From the NCBI RefSeq assembly GCF_003675325.1, contig NZ_CP033073.1, forward strand, positions 1,240,001 to 1,304,000: 64,000 bases of DNA, written 5' to 3'. The notes under the pieces are model-generated. The model worked only from the letters and a program-made list of their open reading frames with translations. It was not told the origin of the DNA and made no database searches. The stretch is from Streptomyces dangxiongensis (GTDB taxonomy: Bacteria; Actinomycetota; Actinomycetes; Streptomycetales; Streptomycetaceae). The translations under genes and the position numbers were made by a program. Below are positions 9,261-18,158 of the stretch, one piece after another. Position 1 is the stretch's first letter, and each line of letters begins with the position of its first letter.

Positions 9261-9818
9261 GTGGGCATCGGCAGGGACACACGTCGGCTGTGCGACGAGC
9301 TGGTGGGCGGGCTGACCCTGCCCGTGCCCGCACCGCCGGACGAGTTGTACCGGGCGCTGTGCGAGGGGATGAGCCGTCGGCGGGGCCGGCCGGTGAAGTT
9401 CCGCACGGCCGTCTTCCCGCCCGGCACGGCCAGCGGACTGTCGCTGTACCTGACCGACCGGGACGTCGTGGTCGTGGAGGAACGCACCGTCCCGGAGCAC
9501 CAGTTGGTGATCCTGGGTCACGAGCTGTGGCACGTGCAGGCCGGCCGCTGCGGGCATCCCGGGGACGGCGTCGGTACGGCTGTCCGGCCGCTGCGCGAGG
9601 ACGCCGGCCACTCGGCGCTCCGGGCGACCGTGCGACGGGCCGCCGCCCGCACGCGCTTCGACCTCGCCGAGGAGCGGGACGCCGAGTCCTTCGGCCTTCT
9701 GCTGGCCAGCAAGTGCCGCACGCTGTTGACCGGTTCGGCGTCGCGCGGCCCGGCGCGGCGGGACGGTGTGGCCGGCCGTATCGAGGCCTCCCTGGGATAC
9801 CCGCGCCCGCACACCTGA
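9261..9818 (+). CDS. HExxH-motif protein (ImmA/IrrE-like metallopeptidase candidate)
   Basis: 185 residues from GTG 9261, which follows GGGGAGG by a few bases. An earlier start in this frame would overlap the HTH gene. The motif HELWHVQAG near residues 87-95 is a zinc-binding HExxH, and a downstream ERDAESFG could supply the third ligand Glu. This layout fits small IrrE/ImmA-type peptidases that cleave a partner HTH repressor. Proteolysis of the upstream regulator is therefore a reasonable hypothesis. No signal peptide or membrane segment is visible. Confidence 0.72.
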   Translation: MGIGRDTRRLCDELVGGLTLPVPAPPDELYRALCEGMSRRRGRPVKFRTAVFPPGTASGLSLYLTDRDVVVVEERTVPEHQLVILGHELWHVQAGRCGHPGDGVGTAVRPLREDAGHSALRATVRRAAARTRFDLAEERDAESFGLLLASKCRTLLTGSASRGPARRDGVAGRIEASLGYPRPHT

Positions 9819-10009
9819 GCCGGCCCCGCCGACGGCCGGCGCCGGGCGCGCACACCGCCCCCCTCCCCGGCACTGTGGTGCGGTTCCGCGTCCGCTGAGC
9901 GGGCGAACCCGGGTCGAGCCGGACGGCGTTGTCAGTGGTGGGCGGCAAGCTGGATCCGTGCGCGCCGCAGGGCGCGTGACCGTGACGCCTACTCGGGGAG
10001 AGCCGACCG

Positions 10010-10237
10010 ATGCCCACCGCCGTACTGACCGACCGCGAGCGCACCGCCGTGCAGGCCTATCTGCGGCTGCTCCACACGGTGCGCGCCGCCTTCGACGGGC
10101 CGTCGCAGGGCGGCCGGCCCGCCGTCGTCCCGCCCACCGTGCTCGCCGAGGCGGAGCGAGCGCTGGCCCGTGCGGGTCTCGCGGGCAACGAGGAACAGTT
10201 CTTCCGGCTGCTGCGCGACTGGGGGCCGCACGCCTGA
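10010..10237 (+). CDS. Small conserved-looking protein, 75 aa
   Basis: ATG 10010 follows GGGGAGAGCCGACC, a good ribosome site. The product is short, soluble and mostly helical (LTDRERTAVQAYLRLLHTV, then AEAERALARAGLAGNEEQFF). It has no Cys and no membrane segment. I do not recognise the family. Codon use (strong third-position G/C) supports real coding. It stands alone between the HExxH gene and the convergent PPTase gene. Confidence 0.6.
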   Translation: MPTAVLTDRERTAVQAYLRLLHTVRAAFDGPSQGGRPAVVPPTVLAEAERALARAGLAGNEEQFFRLLRDWGPHA

Positions 10238-10512
10238 GCGGCCGGTCGACTCCGCCGCCACCGCTGCCCCCGGGCGGGCCGGGAGGGCCACGGCGGCGGC
10301 CGGACACACGGGCAGGGCCACGGCGGACGACCGTACGGGTCCGGCTACGGCGGCCGGGGGCACGAGTACGGCCTCAGGGCGGCCGGGGGCACGGGTACGG
10401 CCGCTGCGGGTGACCGTAGCGGGCCGGTTACGGCGGCGGGACGCACGGGTGCGGTCACGGTGGCGCCGTGGGTCGGCCGTGACCGGGCGTCAGGGCGCGG
10501 CGCCGGGGCGGC
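10238..10512. repeat. GC-rich degenerate repeats in a convergent intergenic gap
   Basis: Several degenerate copies of a roughly 25-bp unit resembling CCGGNTACGGCGGCCGGG recur between 10290 and 10450, including GGCGGCCGGGGGCACG twice. No reading frame is convincing. The gap separates convergent genes and may act as a transcription barrier. Confidence 0.45.
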
Positions 10513-11193
10513 TCAGGTGTGGGGGACGACCACGGACGTCGTGACCACCCCGTCGCCCACGGTCCACCGGCCCTCGAAGATCCGCAGCCGCCGGCCGCCG
10601 ACCACCGGCCCGGGCACCAGGAGGGAGGCGCTCAGCGTGCCCCGCGCCTCACCGCCGGGTTCCGGGTGCAGGGTGATGTCGGCCTCGGAGAAGTCCAGCC
10701 ACTTGCGGGTGAGGGGGAACCACGCCTTGTAGACGGACTCCTTGGCGCTGAACAGGATCCGGTCCCAGTGCACGTCGGGCCGTTGTCCGGCGAGCCGGTC
10801 GAGCCGCGCCGCCTCCACGGGCAGGAAGACGGACGGTCCGACCCCGTCCGGGAGCGGGCCGTGCGGCTCGGCGTCGATGCCGATGGAGGCGAGGTCGGTG
10901 GCGCGGACCAGGGCGGCGGCGCAGTAGCCGTCGCAGTGGGTCATGCTGCCGACCAGGCCGTCCGGCCAGCGCGGGGCACCCCGCTCACCGCTGATCACGG
11001 GCTGCGGCGGCACGCCGAGTTTCTCCATGGCGCGCCGGGCGCAGCCCCGGACGGCGGCGAACTCGCGGCGCCGCTTGGTCACCGCGCGCGCGACGAGCGC
11101 TTCCTCGGCCGGGTAGAGCGGGGCGTCCCACAGGGGGTCGTCAGCGTGCGCCTCCACGGCCACGACCGACTCCGGGAGCAGCTCCTCGATCAC
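10513..11193 (-). CDS. 4'-phosphopantetheinyl transferase (Sfp/EntD type)
   Basis: Transfers the phosphopantetheine arm of CoA to carrier-protein serines of PKS, NRPS or fatty-acid systems. 226 residues, EntD-like length. Magnesium-binding and catalytic motifs are present: GIDAEP (105-110) and FSAKESVYKAW (148-158), plus the upstream VGSMTHCDGYC. No biosynthetic cluster adjoins it, so it probably serves several pathways in trans. Its 5' end overlaps the upstream metallophosphoesterase gene by 53 bp, implying co-transcription. Confidence 0.93.
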   Translation of the reverse strand: MIEELLPESVVAVEAHADDPLWDAPLYPAEEALVARAVTKRRREFAAVRGCARRAMEKLGVPPQPVISGERGAPRWPDGLVGSMTHCDGYCAAALVRATDLASIGIDAEPHGPLPDGVGPSVFLPVEAARLDRLAGQRPDVHWDRILFSAKESVYKAWFPLTRKWLDFSEADITLHPEPGGEARGTLSASLLVPGPVVGGRRLRIFEGRWTVGDGVVTTSVVVPHT

Positions 11194-12046
11194 CTGCGTG
11201 GACCTCCATCGGCAGGACGCGGCGCAGCCTTCCCGGGGGATCCGGGCGCTTGCGCCATTCGCGGGGGTATCCCACGGAGACCTCCATGAAGCGGACTCCG
11301 TCGTGCCAGGTGGTGCGGGGGATGTGCAGATGGCCGTAGACCATCGTGGCGACCCGGAACCGGCGGTGCCAGTCCGCGGTCAGCCGGGTGCCGCACCACA
11401 TGGCGAACTCGGGGTGCCACAGCACCTCCGTGGGGTGCCGGTCCAGCGGATAGTGGCCGGCCAGCACGGTCGGGAGGTCCTCGGGCAGTTCGGCGAGCCG
11501 GCGTTCGGTCTCGGCGACCCGCGCCCGGCACCAGGCCTCCCGGGTCGGGTAGGGGTCGGGGTGCAGCAGGTACTCGTCGTTGCAGACGATGCCCGTGCTC
11601 TCCGCGTAGGCCATGCCCTCGGCCTTGGTGGCGCAGCCGGCCGGCAGGAAGGAGTAGTCGTACAGCAGGAACAGGGGGGCGACGACGACCGGGCCGCCGG
11701 GGCCGCGCCAGACCGGGTACGGGTCCTCGGGGGTCAGCACGCCCAGTTCCCGGCACACCTCGACGAGGTGGTCGTAGCGGGCGGCGCCGCGCAGGGTGAC
11801 CGGGTCGCTCGGGTGGGTCCACAGTTCGTGGTTGCCGGGCGCCCACAGCACCTTGCGGAAGCGTTTGGCGAGTGTGCCGAGGGCCCAGCGGATGTCGGCG
11901 ACGGTCTCCGCGACGTCCCCGGCGACGATCAGCCAGTCGTCGTCGCTCTGGGGGCGCATGCCGTCGACCAGGGCGCGGTTGTCGGGATAACTGATGTGCA
12001 GGTCGCTGATGGCCAGAAGCTGTCCGGCCCCGGCCGTCGACTCCAC
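11141..12046 (-). CDS. Calcineurin-like metallophosphoesterase
   Basis: 301 residues. The dinuclear metal motifs occur in order: SDLH near the N-terminus, GDVAE, GNHELW, GHYPL and YGHLH. These define the calcineurin-like phosphoesterase superfamily, but the substrate cannot be read from sequence. The last 53 bp overlap the PPTase gene in another frame. The C-terminal tail (RGAAPGVGRGRGG) is low-complexity and produced by the overlap, so the functional domain may end about 25 residues earlier. I recall the same phosphoesterase-PPTase pair in S. coelicolor. Confidence 0.88.
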   Translation of the reverse strand: MESTAGAGQLLAISDLHISYPDNRALVDGMRPQSDDDWLIVAGDVAETVADIRWALGTLAKRFRKVLWAPGNHELWTHPSDPVTLRGAARYDHLVEVCRELGVLTPEDPYPVWRGPGGPVVVAPLFLLYDYSFLPAGCATKAEGMAYAESTGIVCNDEYLLHPDPYPTREAWCRARVAETERRLAELPEDLPTVLAGHYPLDRHPTEVLWHPEFAMWCGTRLTADWHRRFRVATMVYGHLHIPRTTWHDGVRFMEVSVGYPREWRKRPDPPGRLRRVLPMEVHAGDRGAAPGVGRGRGGAR

Positions 12047-12322
12047 CCCGCACGCCCCTTCCGATCATCCGATGGGACCACAACAACACATACGTGGGGC
12101 AACGGACAAGAGGCTCCCCGGCCGCGTGTCGTGCCGAGTCGGCGGACGGCCCGGTTCCGTAACACGCGCGTTGTCGAAGCGGGCATTTGAAAGCCGTATG
12201 ATCGCCCCGACACCAGCGCCCTCCCTCTTCTTCCCTTCGCGGGGCCGTTCGGTGACCTCTCCTCCCTCCTGCCCGGGCACGGGCCGCTCCGCCCTGCCCG
12301 CACACCCCGAAAGGCGGCCTGC
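12047..12322. other. Divergent intergenic region
   Basis: 276 bp between the metallophosphoesterase gene and the ATP-grasp gene, containing the promoters for both. A locally AT-richer stretch around 12180-12210 is a plausible promoter for the plus-strand gene. No gene or strong palindrome is visible. Confidence 0.4.
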
Positions 12323-13444
12323 ATGCCCTCTCGGGTACGCGTCTGGCTCAACCGCACGTATGCGGAGAACGTGTTCTTCATGGATCAGCTACGGAGGAAT
12401 CCCAGCGACCGGGCGGTCGAGATCCATGCCACGCACGGCGACCCGGACTCCCCCGTGCTGGCCGCGGCCGACACCGCCGAGCTGGAGCCCGAGGGCCTGT
12501 CCCCGGCCGCGTACGTCGAGTACGCCCTGGACCAGTGCGCCCGGCGCGGCATCGACGTGTTCGTGCCCCGGCTGCACCAGGCGGCGGTCGTCGCGCACCG
12601 GGCCGAGTTCTCGGCGGCCGGTACGGCACTGCTGGCACCGACGCCCGAGGCGGTGGCGGTGTTCGAGGACAAGGCGACCGCGTACGAGGCGGTCCGCTCG
12701 GTGGGTGTCCCGGTGCCGCCGTGGCGGCGGGTCCGTACCGCGGACGAACTCATCAGCGCCGTGGCGGAGTTGGAGGCGGCGGGACATCAGGCGTGCTTCA
12801 AGCCGGCCGCCGGCGCGGGCGGTGTCGGCTTCCGGGTGATCACCCGGGCGCCCCTCTCGCTGGCCGCTCTCGCCGGTTTCCCCGGCCCGCAGGTGCAACT
12901 CGGTCCGGTGGTCGAGGCGCTGCGGCGGGCCGAGGAGCCCGTGAACTGGCTGGTGATGCCGCGCCTGGAGCAGCCGGAGGTGTCCGTCGACTGCCTGACC
13001 GGGCCGGACAACCGGCTGCGGCTCGCGGTGGGCCGCACCAAGAACGGCCGCCGCCGGGGCTTCACCCTGGATGAGCGATGGCTGGAGCCGGCCCGGCTGG
13101 TCGCCGAGGGCTTCGGGCTGCACCACCTGTCCAACATCCAGTTCCGCATGCTCGGTGACCGTCCGGTGCTGCTCGACGTCAACACGCGTCCCGCCGGCGG
13201 GCTGCACCAGCTTTCGCTGTGCGGCGTCAACGCGCCGTGGGCCGCGGTGCGGTTGGCGCTGGGCGAGGACCCCGGGGTGATCGAGCCGCCGTTCCTCGGG
13301 CAGGACTACACGGTGGTGTCGGGTCTGCGTCCGCTGGCGCCCGTGGCGCTGCCGCGGCAGCGGGCGGGGGCCGGCGAGACGGTGCTGCCCGCGGTGCCGG
13401 CGCCCGTGCGGGCGGCGGAGACGGCTCAAGCACTGCCGCTGTAG
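12323..13444 (+). CDS. ATP-grasp ligase-like protein
   Basis: 373 residues, ATG 12323 with GAAAGG 8 bases upstream. The central and C-terminal parts match an ATP-grasp carboxylate-amine ligase fold: a lysine-containing ATP lid (EDKATAYEAVRSVGVPVPPW), the glycine-rich loop FKPAAGAGGVGF, and the metal-binding end VLLDVNTRPAGGLHQ. The N-terminal about 95 residues would form the pre-ATP-grasp domain. Such enzymes activate a carboxylate as acyl phosphate and couple it to an amine or thiol. No precursor peptide or partner gene is adjacent, so the substrate is unknown. It converges on the GH4 gene with 10 bp between them. Confidence 0.8.
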   Translation: MPSRVRVWLNRTYAENVFFMDQLRRNPSDRAVEIHATHGDPDSPVLAAADTAELEPEGLSPAAYVEYALDQCARRGIDVFVPRLHQAAVVAHRAEFSAAGTALLAPTPEAVAVFEDKATAYEAVRSVGVPVPPWRRVRTADELISAVAELEAAGHQACFKPAAGAGGVGFRVITRAPLSLAALAGFPGPQVQLGPVVEALRRAEEPVNWLVMPRLEQPEVSVDCLTGPDNRLRLAVGRTKNGRRRGFTLDERWLEPARLVAEGFGLHHLSNIQFRMLGDRPVLLDVNTRPAGGLHQLSLCGVNAPWAAVRLALGEDPGVIEPPFLGQDYTVVSGLRPLAPVALPRQRAGAGETVLPAVPAPVRAAETAQALPL

Positions 13445-13454
13445 GCGCGGCTGC

Positions 13455-14792
13455 TCACGTGAGGTACGCCAGGCCCGGATGGACCGCGGTGTAGCCCTCG
13501 ACCAGACTGCGGGCCACGGTGACCGAGTCGACCAGCGGGTGGAGCGCGAAGGCCTTCACGGCGGTCGTCCGGGAACCGGACTCGGCGGCGGCCAGCACCT
13601 CGCGTTCGACCGCCTTGACCGAGCAGACCAGACCGGTGGCGTGGCCGGGGAGCGGCGCCGCGGACAGCGGGTGGGCACCGTTCGCGTCGACCAGGCAGGG
13701 GACCTCGATGACGGCGTCGGCGTCGAGCACGGACAGGGTGGAGCGGTTGCGGACGTTGAGGATCAGGGTGGTGCGCTCGTCGCGGGTGACGGCCCGCATC
13801 AGGGCGAGGGCGACCTTCTCGTATCCGCCGGAGAGGTCGTCGGCCTCGCGGTCGCCGGCGCCCGCGCTCTCCCGGTTCTCGGCCATGTAGGTGGCCTCGC
13901 GTTCGGCGCGGGTGCGGTCCCAGGCGAGCAGGGCGGAGACCCCGGGGTCGCCCGCTTCCGCGTAGAACCGGGCCTGCTGGTCGCGCAGGAAGGCGCCGCG
14001 GGTCTGCTCGGCGTCCTGGTAGGCGCGGACGGTCTCCCGGTTGAAGTAGTAGTAGTGCAGGTACTCGTTGGGGACCGCGCCGAGCGACCGCAGCCAGTCG
14101 GCGCCGAACAGCCGGCCCTCCTCGAAGGAGCCGAGCAGCGCGGGGTCGGCGAGCAGCCGCGGGAGTTCGTCGCGTCCGGCGACGCGCAGCCCGCGCACCC
14201 AGCCGAGGTGGTTGAGGCCGACGTAGTCGATGAAGGCCTCCCCCGGGTCGGCGCCGAGGACGCGGGCGATGCGGCGGCCGAGGCCGACCGGCGAGTCGCA
14301 GATGCCGATGACGCGGTCGCCGAGGTGGCGGGACATGGCCTCGGTGACCAGTCCGGCCGGGTTGGTGAAGTTGATCACCCAGGCGTCCGGGGCGAGGCGG
14401 GCCACGCGCCGGGCGATGTCGACGGCGACGGGAACGGTGCGCAGGCCGTAGGCGATGCCGCCCGCGCCGACCGTCTCCTGTCCGAGCACGCCCTGCGCCA
14501 GCGCGACCCGTTCGTCGTCCGCCCGTCCCGCCAGGCCGCCGACGCGGATCGCGGAGAAGACGAAGTCGGCGCCGCGCAGGGCCTCGTCCAGGTCGGTGGT
14601 GGCGGTCACGCGGGGCGCGTCGGGGACGGCGGCGGCCTGTTCCGCGAGCACACGGGTCACCGCGTACAGTCGGCGGTCGTCCAGGTCGTGCAGCACCACC
14701 TCGGTGACCCGCCCCTCGGCGTGGTCGGTCAGCAGTGCTCCGTACACGAGCGGCACCCGGAAGCCGCCGCCGCCCAGAATCGTCAGCCTCAC
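13455..14792 (-). CDS. GH4 6-phospho-beta-glucosidase
   Basis: NAD- and metal-dependent glycosidase that cleaves 6-phospho-glucosides by an oxidation-elimination route. 445 residues from GTG 14792 (VRLTILGGGGF), chosen because the Rossmann glycine motif begins there. Family motifs FTNPAGLV, GICDSPVGLG (Cys metal ligand) and GLNHLGWV are present, with C-terminal SAAPLPGHATGL. GH4 enzymes usually act on PTS products, but no PTS genes are nearby, so the physiological substrate is unclear. An NTF2-like gene lies upstream on the same strand. Confidence 0.9.
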   Translation of the reverse strand: MRLTILGGGGFRVPLVYGALLTDHAEGRVTEVVLHDLDDRRLYAVTRVLAEQAAAVPDAPRVTATTDLDEALRGADFVFSAIRVGGLAGRADDERVALAQGVLGQETVGAGGIAYGLRTVPVAVDIARRVARLAPDAWVINFTNPAGLVTEAMSRHLGDRVIGICDSPVGLGRRIARVLGADPGEAFIDYVGLNHLGWVRGLRVAGRDELPRLLADPALLGSFEEGRLFGADWLRSLGAVPNEYLHYYYFNRETVRAYQDAEQTRGAFLRDQQARFYAEAGDPGVSALLAWDRTRAEREATYMAENRESAGAGDREADDLSGGYEKVALALMRAVTRDERTTLILNVRNRSTLSVLDADAVIEVPCLVDANGAHPLSAAPLPGHATGLVCSVKAVEREVLAAAESGSRTTAVKAFALHPLVDSVTVARSLVEGYTAVHPGLAYLT

Positions 14793-14936
14793 ACCTGTCC
14801 CCTTCGCCCGCTTCCCGGGACCTCGCACCACGCCCGCCTCAGGTCCAGCGTGCGGTTGCGGCCGTCCTGCCGGGGACACTACTCGTCGTCCGCCGTCCCC
14901 CGGCGCCGCGCCCGGCACCTGCCGTCCGCCACCGGC

Positions 14937-15275
14937 TCACACCGCGCCGCCGAAGAAGACCTGCACCTCCCGGATGTGACCGTCCCGCACGGTGACGGCC
15001 TCGACGTTGCGGTACCGGCCGCCGGAGGTCAGCTCGTACTCGTAGTGGACGAGGACCAGCTCCTCGTCCACGCCGACGATGTGCAGGATGCGCTGGTCGG
15101 CGAACCGGTCGGCGGTCGGGAAGCAGCGCGCGAAGAACGCCGCCCTGTCGATGTGGTCGTCCTGGGGGCTGGTGAAGGTGAAGTCGTCGGCGTAGAGGGG
15201 GAGCGCCGCCGCGCGGTCCTGTGCCCGGTAGTGCCGGAAGGCCGCCTCGACGACGCCGGCCGGAGACCCGTTCAT
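14937..15275 (-). CDS. SnoaL/NTF2-like domain protein
   Basis: 112 residues from ATG 15275 (MNGSPAGVVEAAFRHY). The fold is recognisable as an NTF2-like cone: an N-terminal helix, YADDFTFTSPQDD, then strands ending VTVRDGHIREVQVFFGG. These proteins can be isomerases, cyclases or simple ligand binders, and the sequence does not say which. A much longer in-frame extension is low-complexity and was rejected. It is probably transcribed alone or just ahead of the GH4 gene, 144 bp away. Confidence 0.78.
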   Translation of the reverse strand: MNGSPAGVVEAAFRHYRAQDRAAALPLYADDFTFTSPQDDHIDRAAFFARCFPTADRFADQRILHIVGVDEELVLVHYEYELTSGGRYRNVEAVTVRDGHIREVQVFFGGAV

Positions 15276-15485
15276 GCGTTGTCCTCGGTGGGGAGGGTGA
15301 CCGATCTCCGCCACGATAAGGCCGGGCACGGGTCGCGGGCGGGCAGTGCCGCCGGGTGTCCTCACGGAAACTCTCGGGGGCGTCCGCGGGGCCGCCCGGG
15401 TGGCGGGCGGCGTGCCACGGGCCGGCAGGGGCGGCTTCATCCGGTGAACTCCCCCGCCGCGAGGGGCGTTTGTGTGTTTCAACCC

Positions 15486-15540
15486 TTGACGGTCGAAGGG
15501 GCGGGGAGCACATTGGCCGCATCCTTGAGAGCGCTCTCAA
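15486..15540 (+). promoter_or_regulatory. Promoter and perfect 16-bp palindromic operator for the GH16 gene
   Basis: TTGAGAGCGCTCTCAA (15525-15540) is a perfect palindrome about 38 bp before the GH16 start. TTGACG (15486-15491) could be the -35 element, which places the palindrome near the transcription start. The word resembles CebR-type LacI operators (core GAGCGCTC), so induction by beta-glucan oligosaccharides is likely. The cognate repressor is not in this window. Confidence 0.72.
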
Positions 15541-15578
15541 GACACCCGCGCGTCGCGCCGTACGCAGAGAGGCAGCCC

Positions 15579-17024
15579 ATGAGTGAGATCCCCGGAACAC
15601 CGCCCGCACACCAGGGAGGACCGCATGGCGAACCGGTGCCCGCCGGCCGGCGGCGTTCCGTCCGCAAGGCGCTCGTCGCCGCGCTCGGCACGCTCGGCCT
15701 CACCGTCGCCGCACTGACCGCCGGCACCCTGCCCGCCGGCGCGTCCGCGCCCGCACCCCCCTCGGGCTGGACCCAGGTCTTCCTGGACGACTTCAACGGC
15801 GCGGCGGGCTCCGGCGTCAACGGCGCCGACTGGCAGTACGACACCGGTACGTCGTATCCCGGCGGCGCCGCGAACTGGGGCACCGGCGAGGTCGAGACGA
15901 TGACGTCGAGCACGAGCAACGTCGCGCTGGACGGGAACGGCAACCTGCTCATCACCCCGCGCCGGGACGCCTCGGGCCACTGGACGTCCGGCCGGATCGA
16001 GACGACCCGCACCGACTTCCGGCCCCCGGCCGGCGGAAAGCTCCGGGTGCAGGCCCGGATCCAGCTACCGAACGCCACCGGCGCCGCCGCCAAGGGCTAC
16101 TGGCCGGCCTTCTGGATGCTGGGCGCGCCGTTCCGCGGCAACTACTGGAACTGGCCGGGCATCGGCGAGCTGGACGTCATGGAGAACGTCCAGGGGCTGA
16201 ACACCGACTGGGCCACGATGCACTGCGGGACCGGTTCGGGCGGTCCGTGCAACGAGACCACCGGCATCGGCGGCACCACCTCCTGCACCGGCACCACCTG
16301 CCAGGCGGGGTTCCACACGTACGCGATGGAGTGGGACCGTTCGACCAGCCCCGAGGAGATCCGTTTCTACCTGGACGGCGTCGGCTTCCACACCGTCAGG
16401 GCGAACCAGGTGGACGCCGCGACGTGGGCGAACGCGACCGACCATGGCTACTTCCTCATCCTGAACGTGGCGATGGGCGGCGGCTTCCCGGGGGCGTTCG
16501 GCGGCGGCCCGGACGGCGGGACCGAGCCGGGCCACCCGATGGCCGTCGACTACGTGCAGGTCCTTCAGTCCACGGGCGGCGGAGGCGGCCCCACTCCCCC
16601 GCCGTCCGGCAACCGGAACGCCTACAGCGCCATCCAGGCCGAGTCCTACGACAGCCAGTCCGGGGTCGCCACGGAGACCACCACGGACACCGGTGGCGGG
16701 CAGGACATCGGCTACCTGGCCAACGGTGACTGGGCGCTGTACAAGGGCGTCGACTTCGGTTCCACACCGGCCAGGCAGTTCTTCGCCCGGGTCGCGAGCG
16801 GCGCGGCGGGCGGGGTCAGCGGCCTGGTCGAGGTGCGGCTGGACAACCGCGGCAACGCGCCCGTCGGGAGCTTCGCCGTCGGCGGCACCGGCGGCTGGCA
16901 GTCCTGGCGGACGGTGCCGGCCAACATCAGCGCGGTGACGGGCACCCACGACGTCTACCTGACCTTCACCAGCGGCCAGCCGGCGGACTTCGTGAACCTG
17001 AACTGGTTCGACTTCGGACACTGA
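15579..17024 (+). CDS. Secreted GH16 endo-beta-1,3-glucanase with C-terminal CBM6
   Basis: Extracellular laminarinase-type enzyme, 481 residues. ATG 15579 has AGAGAGG upstream. Residues about 28-58 form a long signal peptide with twin-Arg-like RRRSVRK and cleavage near GASA. The GH16 domain spans about 62-340, with catalytic GELDVMEN at 196-203 (E197 nucleophile, D199, E202 acid/base). A GGGGGPTPPPSG linker leads to a CBM6 domain (about 358-481; YSAIQAESYDSQSG). Expression is probably controlled by the palindrome upstream. It feeds the beta-glucoside import and GH1 hydrolysis functions encoded at 41-47 kb. Confidence 0.94.
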   Translation: MSEIPGTPPAHQGGPHGEPVPAGRRRSVRKALVAALGTLGLTVAALTAGTLPAGASAPAPPSGWTQVFLDDFNGAAGSGVNGADWQYDTGTSYPGGAANWGTGEVETMTSSTSNVALDGNGNLLITPRRDASGHWTSGRIETTRTDFRPPAGGKLRVQARIQLPNATGAAAKGYWPAFWMLGAPFRGNYWNWPGIGELDVMENVQGLNTDWATMHCGTGSGGPCNETTGIGGTTSCTGTTCQAGFHTYAMEWDRSTSPEEIRFYLDGVGFHTVRANQVDAATWANATDHGYFLILNVAMGGGFPGAFGGGPDGGTEPGHPMAVDYVQVLQSTGGGGGPTPPPSGNRNAYSAIQAESYDSQSGVATETTTDTGGGQDIGYLANGDWALYKGVDFGSTPARQFFARVASGAAGGVSGLVEVRLDNRGNAPVGSFAVGGTGGWQSWRTVPANISAVTGTHDVYLTFTSGQPADFVNLNWFDFGH

Positions 17025-17048
17025 GCGCCCGCCGGGCGGTCGGCAGGC

Positions 17049-17084
17049 CGAAGGGGCCCGCAGGTCCTCCTGCGGGCCCCTTCG
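17049..17084. terminator. Strong bidirectional hairpin after GH16 gene
   Basis: A perfect 16-bp stem (17049-17064 with 17069-17084) and a TCCT loop lie between convergent genes. There is no long T tract, as is usual in Streptomyces. It serves the GH16 gene and possibly the AraC gene on the other strand. Confidence 0.85.
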
Positions 17085-17144
17085 GGTTTCACGCGCCCGG
17101 CCTCTTCCCGAGAGCCTCGGTGTCCGGCCAGAGGCCGTCCCCCT

Positions 17145-18080
17145 TCAGCGCAGCTCGGCCCGGAAGGCGACCGGGGTCTGGCCGGTGTGCAGGTGGAAGA
17201 ACTTGGAGAAGTTCGCCGCGTCGGGGAAGCCCACGGCCGCGCCGACGCGGCCGATCGGCAGGTCGGTGTGGGCGAGGAGGCGCCGGGCCTCCAGAATGAC
17301 GCGTTTGTCGATGAATCCCTTCGGGGTCCCGCCCGTGGCGGCGCGGACGGCGCGGACCAGGGTGCGGCGGGAGTAACCGAGGGCGTCGGCGTAGGCGCTG
17401 ACGCTGTGCTGGACACCGAAGCCCTCTTCGACGGCGTCCCGGAAGCGGGTGAACGCGCTGTCGGCCTGCTGCCGGCCGGTCCGCGCCGAGCTGGCCGCGA
17501 GGTGGGCCAGGCGCAGCAGGAACGCGGTCAGGGTGTGCCGCAGGACGGCCGTGTGGAGGCCGGGCGGGAGCGTCGCGGTGTCCTCGTACTCGCGGCGGAG
17601 CTGGTCCAGGGCCGCCTGGAGCGCGTCGAGCTGGGCCGGGCCGGGGTGCAGCAGGGGCGGCAGGTCGTAGCGGTACAGGCCGGTGGCCTCGACGGTGTCG
17701 GGCGGCAGAAACCCGGGTTGCATGGTCAGGACGGTTCCGCGGTACACGCATTCCCGGGAGAAGCGGTGGACCTGTCCGGGGCGTATCCACAGCAGGTCGC
17801 CGGCCGTCGCCTCGTACTCGGCGAAGTCGACCATGTGTCGTACGGGGCCGTCGGTGAAGAGCATGACCACGTGGAAGTCGATGCGGTGGACGCGGTGCAG
17901 GGGGGCGTCGGTGTGCCAGGTGCGGTCCGTGCCCATCGGGCCGATCTGGAGGCCGACGCCGCCGACTGCCAGGTCGGCCGGGAAGGGGAGGGTTCTGATC
18001 CCGTCGCGGTCGGTCGTTCCGCCGGCGCCGGTGTCGGCGCCTTGCTGTGTCCTGCCGGTCTTGCCGGTCTTGTCGGTCAT
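17145..18080 (-). CDS. AraC-family transcriptional regulator
   Basis: 311 residues from ATG 18080. The N-terminal cupin-type sensing domain (about 45-150; VRHMVDFAEYEATAGDLLWI, PGQVHRF) is followed by a C-terminal pair of helix-turn-helices. The latter include YADALGYSRRTLVRAVRAAT and GRVGAAVGFPDAANFSKFF, ending HTGQTPVAFRA. It is divergent from the transketolase gene across 145 bp containing an inverted repeat, so it may control the pentose phosphate operon, though nothing in the sequence proves this. Confidence 0.92.
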   Translation of the reverse strand: MTDKTGKTGRTQQGADTGAGGTTDRDGIRTLPFPADLAVGGVGLQIGPMGTDRTWHTDAPLHRVHRIDFHVVMLFTDGPVRHMVDFAEYEATAGDLLWIRPGQVHRFSRECVYRGTVLTMQPGFLPPDTVEATGLYRYDLPPLLHPGPAQLDALQAALDQLRREYEDTATLPPGLHTAVLRHTLTAFLLRLAHLAASSARTGRQQADSAFTRFRDAVEEGFGVQHSVSAYADALGYSRRTLVRAVRAATGGTPKGFIDKRVILEARRLLAHTDLPIGRVGAAVGFPDAANFSKFFHLHTGQTPVAFRAELR

Positions 18081-18158
18081 GCCCTTTTCGTGCCGTCCCT
18101 GTCGCGTGATCACTGTCCCAGATTCACCACAGGCTGACACACCACGACCTTTCCGCGA

